DNA of 61,657 nucleotides from an uncultured Bacteroidales bacterium. GTDB taxonomy: Bacteria; Bacteroidota; Bacteroidia; Bacteroidales; CAIXZF01. The stretch lies in contig CAIXZF010000085.1 of assembly GCA_903923925.1 (NCBI GenBank), forward strand, positions 1-61,657, read 5' to 3'. The position numbers and the translations under genes were made by a program. The notes below the pieces were generated by a model. It was not told where the DNA came from. It made no database searches and saw only the letters and a list, made by a program, of their open reading frames with translations. Below, piece after piece: positions 18,119-26,133 of the stretch (position 1 is the first letter of the stretch; the number at the start of each line of letters is the position of its first letter).

Positions 18119-19332
18119 TATTGATTCAGAAAATTCACAATAGAATAACCTATCTCTGTTCCTAAATTTACAGGAACTGCGTTCCCAATTTGCTTGTATT
18201 GTTGTGCCATCGAACCCTCAAAGTTCCAATCATCAGGAAATGTTTGAATTCGGGCATATTCACGAATTGTAAACGGACGAGTCTCATCAGGATGACATCT
18301 TTCAGTTTGTTTTTGCGCAGGACTGCAAGTAAGCGTTAAACAGGGTTCGTCCCAACCTATTCGCCTTGCAATACCAGTTTTGCCACCACTTAAATGAAAA
18401 CTGCCACCCATAAATTCTCTCTGAATATTAAGTGGTAAATCTCTCCAATAACCTTTTTGAGGGACTAAGTCCAAAACAACTTTTTTATATATAGGATATT
18501 TGGCTCCATTTGATTTTGGAACATCTGTTCCATATAATTCACCTTTTTTTAAAGCATCTTTTAAATTAAATATTTTCTTACATGGTTTAGGATATTCATA
18601 TCTGAGGTTAATATCTTTCCTAATTCCAACTACAATCAAACGCTCCCTTTTTTGCGGCACTTTAAAATTTATTGCTTTTAAGACTTGCACAGGAACAACA
18701 TTATAACCTATTTCATCCAAAATTGAAATCATTCCTTGCAAAGTTTTCCCGTTTTGGTGACTTAGTAAACCACGGACATTTTCACCTATACAAATTGGAG
18801 GATTTACTTCTTTTACAACTCTTGCAAATTCGTAAAATAATGTTCCTCTTGCATCAGCAAGACCTAGCTTTTTTCCTGCATAGCTAAACGCTTGACAAGG
18901 AAAACCACCTGTAACAACATCAACTTTATTATAGTATTCAGAAAAATCAAATGACTTTATATCTCCTTCCAATACTTTCCAGTAGGGTCGATTTGATCGC
19001 AAAGTTTGACAAGCAGATTTATCTATTTCATTTAATGCTACGCATTTCAGACCTGACTTTTCCATTCCAACAGCCAAACCACCAGCACCTGCAAACAATT
19101 CAATCACAGAATAGTCATTTTCAGGCTCGACAAAGTTGCCTGGAATATCCTCAACACTTGGACTAAAAAAGTTAGCAAATAAAGTTTCAACTTGTTGGCG
19201 TTTATAGACGCGGTAATTACTCATCGGTTCTCGGACAGCGGATAACTTGCCTTCTCTATCCCAACGCCTGAGAGTTTCTTTACTTTTTCCAATGAGCTCA
19301 GAGGCTTCTGACAATGTTAAATATTCTTTCAT
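18094..19332 (-). CDS. DNA (cytosine-5) methyltransferase with N-terminal MerR/excisionase-type HTH
   Basis: 412 residues from ATG 19332 (a TTG two codons earlier is less likely). Residues ~1-50 are a helix-turn-helix (LTLSEASELIGKSKETLRRW). The C5-methyltransferase core follows: motif I VIELFAGAGGLAVGM (77-90), motif IV GGFPCQAFS with catalytic Cys146, motif VI GENVRGLL with Glu184, motif VIII QKRERLIVVGI (227-237), motif X IGNAVPVNLG. It would methylate the restriction enzyme's site, likely GGNCC. The HTH fusion and an 18-bp palindrome on the promoter suggest self-regulation, as known for methyltransferases such as M.SsoII that carry regulatory N termini. Convergent and overlapping with the endonuclease gene; no separate controller gene is visible. 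Confidence 0.94.
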   Translation of the reverse strand: MKEYLTLSEASELIGKSKETLRRWDREGKLSAVREPMSNYRVYKRQQVETLFANFFSPSVEDIPGNFVEPENDYSVIELFAGAGGLAVGMEKSGLKCVALNEIDKSACQTLRSNRPYWKVLEGDIKSFDFSEYYNKVDVVTGGFPCQAFSYAGKKLGLADARGTLFYEFARVVKEVNPPICIGENVRGLLSHQNGKTLQGMISILDEIGYNVVPVQVLKAINFKVPQKRERLIVVGIRKDINLRYEYPKPCKKIFNLKDALKKGELYGTDVPKSNGAKYPIYKKVVLDLVPQKGYWRDLPLNIQREFMGGSFHLSGGKTGIARRIGWDEPCLTLTCSPAQKQTERCHPDETRPFTIREYARIQTFPDDWNFEGSMAQQYKQIGNAVPVNLGTEIGYSIVNFLNQYYNSSKPK

Positions 19333-19363
19333 AACCAAGTAGTTTAACCTTATACAATGGTTA

Positions 19364-19382
19364 CAAATTTAATATTAAATTT
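19364..19382 (-). promoter_or_regulatory. Palindromic operator over the methyltransferase -7 box
   Basis: A perfect 18-bp palindrome, AAATTTAATATTAAATTT, spans 19365-19382. On the minus strand it overlaps TAAATTTG (19364-19371), a match to TAnnTTTG, 31 bp before the ATG. A second short inverted repeat, AACAAAG/CTTTGTT, follows at 19384-19401. Inference: binding site of the methyltransferase's own HTH. Confidence 0.5.
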
Positions 19383-19508
19383 AACAAAGACAACTTTGTT
19401 CAAAAAAAAATCAAAGACCAGTAACTTGCGATAAAATGTATTAAAAAAAGAGATCTTGCCAAATCCAAATAGTAGAATAGCTATCAAATATTTATGTTTA
19501 TAATCCAA

Positions 19509-19880
19509 TTAAGTGAACTTTTCATTGATACTATTTTTATTATTTGTACTCAGTTTGATATTTGCTTTATGCCTTTCCGAATCCCGTAACGTTTTCTTTT
19601 GCATGTTTTTATGAAAAGCATCTGTAAGATCAACACCGGTTTGATTTGCCAGGCACATCAAAACCCAAAGAACATCAGCAAATTCATCAGCCAGATCCTT
19701 ACTCTTGTCGGAATCCTTGCAGGATTGCTCTCCATAGCTGCGAGCCATTATTCTTGCAACTTCACCAACTTCCTCCATAAGAACAGCAAGGTTGGTCATT
19801 TCGTCGAAATACCGGACACCATGCGTTTTAATCCACTGGTCTACTGCTGTTTGGGCTTGTTTTATTGTAAGCTCGTCCAT
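19509..19880 (-). CDS. MazG-like nucleotide pyrophosphohydrolase
   Basis: 123 residues of the all-alpha NTP pyrophosphatase (MazG) fold, which hydrolyses nucleoside triphosphates to monophosphates and PPi. The Mg-binding pattern is visible: MEEVGEVARI followed by DLADEFADVLWVL (EExxE ... ExxD). Short single-domain form, unlike full-length MazG. The C-terminal ~20 residues are Asn/Lys/Ser-rich and probably disordered. Its start is 8 bp after the dtd stop; it is the last gene of the dprA-rsgA-dtd unit. Likely nucleotide-pool cleaning; the exact substrate is not readable. Confidence 0.88.
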   Translation of the reverse strand: MDELTIKQAQTAVDQWIKTHGVRYFDEMTNLAVLMEEVGEVARIMARSYGEQSCKDSDKSKDLADEFADVLWVLMCLANQTGVDLTDAFHKNMQKKTLRDSERHKANIKLSTNNKNSINEKFT

Positions 19881-19888
19881 GATTTTTT

Positions 19889-20341
19889 TTATTCTTTTGA
19901 TTTGCTGTCGATCAGGATTGTTACAGGGCCATCATTCACCAGTGAAATCTGCATCATTGCCCCGAATTCACCAGTCTGGATATTTATGCCGGATTCAGTT
20001 GTAAGCTGCTGAATAAATGCTTCATACAAAGGAATTGCAACTTCCGGAGGTGCAGCGCGAATGTAGGAAGGCCGGTTCCCCTTTTTCGTACTGGCATGCA
20101 GCGTAAACTGACTCACCAACAGCAGACCGCCATGAACATCAGAAACGCTGAGGTTCATTACACCATTTTTGTCATCAAAAATGCGCAAACGGCTGATTTT
20201 CCCACAGAGCCATTCGATATCCTCCTGATTATCTGCATCTTCTATTCCCAGCAGAATGAGCATTCCCTGCCGGATCTCACCACTGATCCTATCCTGTATC
20301 CGCACAGATGCCTCACGAACCCGCTGTATAACAACTCTCAT
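19889..20341 (-). CDS. dtd: D-aminoacyl-tRNA deacylase
   Basis: 150 residues. Hydrolyses D-aminoacyl-tRNA (and Gly-tRNA-Ala) as a chiral proofreading step. It starts with the family-typical MRVVIQRVREASV. The active-site signatures are VSQFTLHASTKKGNRPSY (SQF motif) and VNDGPVTILID (GP motif). Its length is standard. It sits 12 bp after rsgA and 8 bp before the MazG-like gene, so it is probably cotranscribed with both. Confidence 0.97.
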   Translation of the reverse strand: MRVVIQRVREASVRIQDRISGEIRQGMLILLGIEDADNQEDIEWLCGKISRLRIFDDKNGVMNLSVSDVHGGLLLVSQFTLHASTKKGNRPSYIRAAPPEVAIPLYEAFIQQLTTESGINIQTGEFGAMMQISLVNDGPVTILIDSKSKE

Positions 20342-20353
20342 TCAAAGCTTATT

Positions 20354-21292
20354 TTATTGTTCTCTATAGTCGATTTCATCAAACTCCTCATCATTGAAAA
20401 TGGATATGTAATTCCTGTAACGCGAGGGATGAATTTTCCCTTCTTCGAAAGCTGCTTTCACTGCACATCCTGGCTCATGAGTATGCGTGCAATTGCTGAA
20501 CTGGCACTGATGCATTATTGCCCTGAACTCCGGAAAACGCTCAGCAACCTCTTCCTTCCTGAAGTCTGTTAGTCCGAATTCTCTGATACCGGGAGTATCA
20601 ATGATGAATCCTCCTGAGTTGAGTTCAAACATTTCGGCAAAGGTGGTAGTGTGTTTTCCTTTGTTATGATAATCGGAAATAATTCCGGTCCTTGCATTTA
20701 AATCGGGCTGCAGGGCATTGATTAAAGCGGACTTGCCAACGCCGCTGTGACCCGACAAAAGTGTAATTTTACCGGCCATCATGCATCTCAGAATTTCAAT
20801 CTGAAAACCGGTAAAGGCCGAAACAGAAAGTACAGGGTAACCTGCACCGGTATATATTGTTTCCAGTTCATTGTGTCGTTCCTGCATTGCTTCGTCATAC
20901 AGATCTGTTTTATTGAAGATAATGGTAGCTGGAATATGATAGGCTTCGGCCGTGGTGAGAAATCTGTCCATAAAACCGGCGTGGGTTCTGGGAAAAGCAG
21001 CTGTTACTATAAGGAAAGCCTGATCAATATTGGCGGCAATAACGTGGTAGATTTTTGAAAGTTTTTTCGACTTACGGATAATATAGTTGTGGCGCTCCAT
21101 GATCTTGTTGATCAGGCCGGCTTCCTGCCCCGGAGTCTCCAGAACCTCTACATGATCGCCAACTGCAACAGGGTTGGTCGACTTTTTCCCGTGAATTTTA
21201 AACTGCCCTTTTATCTTACAGTCTACCTTGCGGTTGTCCTGCATCCGGACGGTTATCCAGCTCCCGGTGGTTTTAATTACAATTCCTTCCAT
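20354..21292 (-). CDS. rsgA: Ribosome small subunit-dependent GTPase A
   Basis: 312 residues. Circularly permuted GTPase acting in late 30S maturation. After an N-terminal OB fold (~1-70), the GTPase motifs appear in permuted order: G4 FNKTDLYD, then G1 GHSGVGKSALIN, then G3 DTPGIREFG. The C-terminal zinc finger is CQFSNCTHTHEPGC. Starts at ATG 21292, 34 bp after dprA; dtd follows 12 bp downstream. Confidence 0.97.
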   Translation of the reverse strand: MEGIVIKTTGSWITVRMQDNRKVDCKIKGQFKIHGKKSTNPVAVGDHVEVLETPGQEAGLINKIMERHNYIIRKSKKLSKIYHVIAANIDQAFLIVTAAFPRTHAGFMDRFLTTAEAYHIPATIIFNKTDLYDEAMQERHNELETIYTGAGYPVLSVSAFTGFQIEILRCMMAGKITLLSGHSGVGKSALINALQPDLNARTGIISDYHNKGKHTTTFAEMFELNSGGFIIDTPGIREFGLTDFRKEEVAERFPEFRAIMHQCQFSNCTHTHEPGCAVKAAFEEGKIHPSRYRNYISIFNDEEFDEIDYREQ

Positions 21293-21326
21293 TTGCTTGA
21301 ATCTGAGAACAAAAGTAACAATTTCT

Positions 21327-22442
21327 TCAGCGATTGATCTTATACCTTTTCCCGGGAAGGCATTTTATGATGGATTGCATTTCAAGATTGAGCAAAGCAT
21401 TCGCCACTTTGCCACTTCCAAGCCCGGAAACCATGATTAGCAGGTCTATTCCACACTCAGTGTTTTCGCGGAGTATGCGTACGATTATTTCTTCTTCGGG
21501 ACTAAGCCTTATAAATAATTCCGTTTGCCTTACAATTGCAGCACCGACAGGCTTTTCCCAACCCAACATAAATTTCAGATCGGCAGCCGATTGTATAAGT
21601 GCGGCTCTGTTATTACGGATAAGGCTGTTGCAGCCTGCACTGAACTCATCATCCCAACGGCCGGGAACGGCAAAAACATCGCGGTTGTATGAATTCGCGA
21701 TATCAGCAGTAATGAGAGCTCCCCCTGATTCCTTGGCTTCCACAACGATAGTAGCATCCGACAAACCAGCAATAATGCGGTTACGGCTTGGAAAATTCTC
21801 CCTGTCAGGTTTTGTACCGCTCGGAAAATCAGTTAGTAAGCCTCCACTTCTTGTCATTTTTTCTGCTAACCGTTTATTGGCGCCAGGATAGATTCTGTCG
21901 AGTCCATGGGCAAGTACGCCTACCGTTTTTAGTCCGCTGATCAGCGCTTCCTTATGGGAACAAGTATCAATTCCATAGGCTAAGCCACTAACAATCAATA
22001 CATCACTATCAGAAAGCCCTTTAACAAGTTCAGCACAAACTGCTTTGCCATAAGAAGTGGCATTTCGTGTGCCAACAATACTTAAAACTTTTTTCACATT
22101 AAGATCTGCATTGCCTTTAAAGAAGAACAAGATGGGCGAATCAATACAATTTTTAAGGCGCTCCGGATAGTTATCATCCTGATAATAAAAATATTGAATC
22201 TTAAACCTGTCGATAAATCGAACTTCTTCTTCTGCAACCTTAAGCACATCCTGCTTCGAGATACTGCCGGCAAGAATAGTTCCTATCCCGGGTATCCGCA
22301 AAAGGTTTCCTTTTTTCTCCCTGAAAACAGCTTCAGAACTGCCACAATTGGCAATGAGCTTTTTAGCTGTAATATCTCCTATTCCAGGAATCAATGTTAA
22401 TCCAATGGTATAAATTAATGTCTGTTGATCCATTCTGTTCAT
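21327..22442 (-). CDS. dprA: DNA-processing protein DprA
   Basis: 371 residues. DprA binds incoming single-stranded DNA and loads RecA during natural transformation. Order: N-terminal HhH/SAM-like region (LIPGIGDITAKKLIANCG, RIPGIGTILAGSI); Rossmann-like core with SIVGTRNATSYGK, SGLAYGIDTCSHKEAL, FPSGTKPDRENFPSRNRIIAGLSD, ALITADIANSYNRDVFAVPG; and a C-terminal winged-helix remnant. First gene of a four-gene minus-strand unit. It is divergent from the glycosyltransferase gene, with 62 bp between. Confidence 0.96.
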   Translation of the reverse strand: MNRMDQQTLIYTIGLTLIPGIGDITAKKLIANCGSSEAVFREKKGNLLRIPGIGTILAGSISKQDVLKVAEEEVRFIDRFKIQYFYYQDDNYPERLKNCIDSPILFFFKGNADLNVKKVLSIVGTRNATSYGKAVCAELVKGLSDSDVLIVSGLAYGIDTCSHKEALISGLKTVGVLAHGLDRIYPGANKRLAEKMTRSGGLLTDFPSGTKPDRENFPSRNRIIAGLSDATIVVEAKESGGALITADIANSYNRDVFAVPGRWDDEFSAGCNSLIRNNRAALIQSAADLKFMLGWEKPVGAAIVRQTELFIRLSPEEEIIVRILRENTECGIDLLIMVSGLGSGKVANALLNLEMQSIIKCLPGKRYKINR

Positions 22443-22504
22443 GCAATTTCCTACTTTTATAGATGCAAACTGAAGTCAAATTCGGAAGCAGAAACTAAAA
22501 TAAT

Positions 22505-23587
22505 TTGCAAAAAAAAATACTTATTGCTGCCCTTGACTGGGGATTAGGGCATGCAAGTCGTTGTGTTCCAATTATTCAGCATCTGCTTGAAACTGGCTGT
22601 GAACCAATTATTGGCTCTTCAGGAAATGCTTTGCAACTACTTAAGGCGGAATTCCCTGAACTTCAAAGCATTGAACTTCCATCTTATAAAATAAGCTATC
22701 CCATTGGAAGAGGAATGATGTTTAAACTTGCTGCCCAGCTTCCTGCTGTCTGGCAAACTATTTTGCAGGAGCACAAGATTCTACAGGAATTAATCACGAA
22801 GGAAAACATTGGTGCTGTTGTATCCGATAATCGTTACGGACTGTATAACAATAAGATACCCGGCATCTTCATCACGCATCAGTTGTTCATCAAAGCTCCA
22901 AAAGGTTTTTCATGGGGAGAAGCTTTTGTAAAACGACTGAATTTTTCACTCATCAGTAAGTTTAATGAATGCTGGATCCCTGATTATGCAGCGTATCCAA
23001 ATCTTTCCGGTGCGCTGTCGCACGGAAAAGAACTTCCGGAAAATTCTTACTATATCGGGCCTCTTTCCCGTTTTAAAAAGCTTGCTGATTCTGTTGATCA
23101 AAATCCTTCAGGGAAAATTCTTATTGTTCTTTCAGGTCCGGAACCCCAGCGCTCCCTGCTGGAACATAAAATCCTGGCTCAACTGCCATTGTCAGATGGA
23201 ACTTTCACTTTGATAAGAGGACTATTTTTACCTGAAAAATCAGTTGAAACCAGAGATAATATCACCATCATTTCCCACCTGAATTCAACAGAACTAACTG
23301 AATATATGAATACTACAGACCTGGTAATCTGCAGATCGGGCTATTCATCAATAATGGATCTTGCAACAGTGTCGAAACAGGCTTTGCTTATTCCTACTCC
23401 AGGCCAAACCGAACAGGAATACCTCGCAGACTATCATCTTAAACGTGGAAATTTTTATTCACAAACTCAAAAAGCGCTGAATATCTGCAAGGCTATTCCG
23501 GAACTAAAATCCTTTCCGGGAATTAAAATTACACCTTCAAATACTGTGTTTAAGGAAAGAATTGAGCAACTAATTGGGAAATTGTGA
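22505..23587 (+). CDS. Putative glycosyltransferase (MurG/GT28-like fold)
   Basis: 360 residues, cytoplasmic. The N terminus (ILIAALDWGLGHASRCVPI) has the glycine-rich GLGH pattern of GT-B enzymes resembling MurG and UDP-GlcNAc 2-epimerases. The C-terminal half has the nucleotide-sugar binding region (LVICRSGYSSIMDLATVSKQALLIPTPGQTEQEYLA), strongly GT28-like. The start must be TTG 22505: an in-frame TAA lies 9 bp upstream and no ATG or GTG intervenes. It precedes a GtrA family gene by 38 bp, so the pair may decorate a lipid-linked glycan. Donor and acceptor unknown. Confidence 0.8.
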   Translation: MQKKILIAALDWGLGHASRCVPIIQHLLETGCEPIIGSSGNALQLLKAEFPELQSIELPSYKISYPIGRGMMFKLAAQLPAVWQTILQEHKILQELITKENIGAVVSDNRYGLYNNKIPGIFITHQLFIKAPKGFSWGEAFVKRLNFSLISKFNECWIPDYAAYPNLSGALSHGKELPENSYYIGPLSRFKKLADSVDQNPSGKILIVLSGPEPQRSLLEHKILAQLPLSDGTFTLIRGLFLPEKSVETRDNITIISHLNSTELTEYMNTTDLVICRSGYSSIMDLATVSKQALLIPTPGQTEQEYLADYHLKRGNFYSQTQKALNICKAIPELKSFPGIKITPSNTVFKERIEQLIGKL

Positions 23588-23625
23588 AAAAAGCCGCAAT
23601 TTTGCCCCCTATTTAGCAGACCCTG

Positions 23626-24021
23626 ATGACTGAAATGCTTACCACTGATTTCTTCTACAAATTTCTGAGATTTGGCATTGTCGGTGCAACCGGTGTAGCT
23701 GTTGATTTCGGGTTTACTATTCTGTGCAAAGAATATTTAAAGATTCAGAAATATGTTGCCAATGCTATTGGTTTTACAATAGCTGCATCCTCCAATTACT
23801 ATCTGAACCGAATATGGACTTTTAAAAGCACCAACCCCGAAATTGCTGTTGAATACGGTGAATTCTTACTTATTTCGATGATAGGATTAGGACTCAATAC
23901 ATTGATGATCTATATCTTAGTAGGGAGATACAATAAGAACTTTTACTTGTCGAAAGTATTTGGGATAGGAGTTGTGACTATCTGGAATTTTTTCGCAAAT
24001 GCCTATTTTACCTTCAGTTAA
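23626..24021 (+). CDS. GtrA family membrane protein
   Basis: 131 residues with four predicted membrane helices: FGIVGATGVAVDFGFTILC, NAIGFTIAASSNYYLNRIWTF (the GtrA signature NYxxNRxWTF), FLLISMIGLGLNTLMIYIL and IGVVTIWNFFANAYFTF. GtrA proteins are thought to flip or hold polyprenyl-linked sugars for cell-surface glycosylation. Cotranscribed after the glycosyltransferase; converges on cdd with 3 bp between stops. Confidence 0.93.
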   Translation: MTEMLTTDFFYKFLRFGIVGATGVAVDFGFTILCKEYLKIQKYVANAIGFTIAASSNYYLNRIWTFKSTNPEIAVEYGEFLLISMIGLGLNTLMIYILVGRYNKNFYLSKVFGIGVVTIWNFFANAYFTFS

Positions 24022-24024
24022 ACT

Positions 24025-24513
24025 TCAGGATTTAAGATGCTTCGATAAAAACATCAGAGGCAGCAATGATTCTATTCCATCAAAAACCAGAATCGAACTT
24101 TTCTCACCTTTTAACAGAATTCTGAACGGATTTTCGAAGGCGCTGTGATATTCTGCCATAACCTGCCGGCATGAGCCACAAGGTGTAACGGCTTCATTTA
24201 CAGATATTTTATCGGAACAGGCATAAATTGCAATGGCTTTAAAAGCAATACCGGGAAATTGGGCTGAGGCAGAAAACATTGCGACCCTTTCGCCGCACAT
24301 ACCAGATGGGTAGGCAGCATTTTCCTGATTGTTTCCACATACAACGGCACCATTTTCGAGCAGTACAGCAGCACCAACAAAAAAACCTGAATACGGTGCA
24401 TATGCCGATTTGGCAGCAGAAATTGCTTCTTCCATGAGCAACTTGTCGGCAGGGGCCAGATCATCAAGCTTCTCAAATTCAGTATACAGTGCAGTAAATT
24501 GATGTTGAAGCAT
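24025..24513 (-). CDS. cdd: Cytidine deaminase
   Basis: 162 residues. Zinc-dependent deamination of cytidine and deoxycytidine in pyrimidine salvage. Zinc and catalytic motifs: MCGERVAMFSA (C-x-E, with Gly where Ala is usual) and TPCGSCRQVMAEY (PCxxC). The N-terminal substrate loop AYAPYSGFFVGAAVLLENG and CGNNQENAAYPSG are typical of the homotetrameric class. Starts at ATG 24513, just downstream of the O-antigen ligase-like gene (11 bp). Confidence 0.95.
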   Translation of the reverse strand: MLQHQFTALYTEFEKLDDLAPADKLLMEEAISAAKSAYAPYSGFFVGAAVLLENGAVVCGNNQENAAYPSGMCGERVAMFSASAQFPGIAFKAIAIYACSDKISVNEAVTPCGSCRQVMAEYHSAFENPFRILLKGEKSSILVFDGIESLLPLMFLSKHLKS

Positions 24514-24524
24514 TTTTTATATGT

Positions 24525-26102
24525 TTATTCAGGATCAAAGATAGGTTTTTCAGGCTTAGCAGCAAAAAGGAGATAAGCGTAAAAGAAGGCGGCAAAAGTA
24601 ACCCCATCCTGCGATTCGATGGTGTCTTCTGTTAACATCGAAAGAAAGAGGATCAGGAAGAACAGTCCGAACCTATACGTAAAAAGCTTTTTCGTGACTA
24701 TTGCCGGATAGAAAAGGGCAAAAAGGAACCAGATAAGCCCCAGCACCCCAAAACCCACTGTAACCGATAAAAACTGATTGTGTGACCTGCGCCTCCATTC
24801 TGGTTTCAGCAAGGACTTCATTTCGTCGTATTCCTGATTGAAAGCTTCGTTCATATCGCCGGTTCCCACACCCGTGAGCCAATGATTCCGGATAATTCCA
24901 ACAGATGCCTTCCAGTACTCCAGGCGCATCATTACCGAATGCCCGCTCGGGTCGCCAGTGTTGATGTAATTCTGATATTCGAAAAACACCTCCCGCAACC
25001 TTCTCATAACCACATTGTCGTGCACCTCATTTACATCGGGAATACCTGCTTCAACATTCCGGATATCTTCATCCGACATACTGGCCACTCCATCAGAATC
25101 CTTTCTAATTCCAAGGGATGTCATATAACGAATAAGGATGTCGCTATTTATCAGTCCCTTTGCATTAATTTCATTATACGGAACTTTGCTGCGTTTTTGC
25201 CAGGCTTCTTTTAATTCCACTTCTGAAACATAAACCCAAACATAGTGGCCATTCACAATCTGACGGTTTACAGAATCATTATTATATGCATTCATCCTTG
25301 GAGTAAAGCGTTCAAGGGTGGAGTAATTAATAACTTCAGGCTGAATACAGCTTCTCATGCTGATAAAGGCAGTACCTATTAAAATCAAAGGCAAAAGCAC
25401 AACAGCAAGCCGGAGTGAGATTTGCAGCCATTTTTGCTTTATTTCATAGCTAATCTGAATTAAAAGCGTGATTGTAAGTACTATAAATATAATTATACCA
25501 GTAAGTGAGTCGAGAAGGAAAAGGAAAATTGCAAGCCATAAGCTTAAAATTACAGGAATCCACGTTGGAATTCTGAAGGATTTCTCCGGGAATCTTATGA
25601 AATACAGAAGAAAAACCAAGGCCATACACACATTCAGGCTTAGCCTGATATGCGAAATGTATGGCGAGATTTCGCGGATATCGGTATAATTCTGGTTGAA
25701 GAAATAATAACTGCTTACAAATGAAGCGAGAATAACTGCAATTACATGGACTAAAATAATGCCACGGAACTGTTTTGTGGTTAAAACCGGCATTGTTGAA
25801 AATACCAATGGCAGCACCAGCAAAGGAGCCTTGGTTCTAAGGTCTAACTCAGCATAATTAAAATTTGTAGTAAACAGTAAACCAATAACATGCAACAGAA
25901 AAAGTGAGGAAAACACCACGGCTGGCCCGTTTCTGGTGAAACGTTTCAGTTTATTCAGGAGATCCCATTCAACCAGCCAGTTTCCAAATAAAAGGAGCTC
26001 AGCAACACTCATAGTGAACCTTGAAGTTGGCAGACTTGCAGCTAACAAACCTATGCCAAACAAATAGACATCCCTGTGAAAAACCCTCTTTGGGTAAGGC
26101 AT
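24525..26102 (-). CDS. O-antigen ligase/polymerase family protein (Wzy/WaaL-like)
   Basis: 525 residues with around ten to twelve membrane helices and one large loop (~residues 240-415). The segment YWKASVGIIRNHWLTGVGTGDMNEAF matches the Wzy_C/O-antigen ligase signature, and RRSHNQFLSVTVGFGVLGL supplies the conserved periplasmic His. Members ligate or polymerise lipid-linked glycans at the periplasmic face. No glycan cluster surrounds it, only the distant glycosyltransferase-GtrA pair. The loop is longer than in classical WaaL. The S41 protease gene ends 31 bp upstream. Confidence 0.85.
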   Translation of the reverse strand: MPYPKRVFHRDVYLFGIGLLAASLPTSRFTMSVAELLLFGNWLVEWDLLNKLKRFTRNGPAVVFSSLFLLHVIGLLFTTNFNYAELDLRTKAPLLVLPLVFSTMPVLTTKQFRGIILVHVIAVILASFVSSYYFFNQNYTDIREISPYISHIRLSLNVCMALVFLLYFIRFPEKSFRIPTWIPVILSLWLAIFLFLLDSLTGIIIFIVLTITLLIQISYEIKQKWLQISLRLAVVLLPLILIGTAFISMRSCIQPEVINYSTLERFTPRMNAYNNDSVNRQIVNGHYVWVYVSEVELKEAWQKRSKVPYNEINAKGLINSDILIRYMTSLGIRKDSDGVASMSDEDIRNVEAGIPDVNEVHDNVVMRRLREVFFEYQNYINTGDPSGHSVMMRLEYWKASVGIIRNHWLTGVGTGDMNEAFNQEYDEMKSLLKPEWRRRSHNQFLSVTVGFGVLGLIWFLFALFYPAIVTKKLFTYRFGLFFLILFLSMLTEDTIESQDGVTFAAFFYAYLLFAAKPEKPIFDPE

Positions 26103-26133
26103 TTCCTATGCCAATCTATTAAGTTCTACTTAG

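Noticed and set aside
17354-19332. A separate C-type controller gene for the R-M system
   Set aside because: No small HTH ORF lies beside R or M; the HTH is fused to the methyltransferase.
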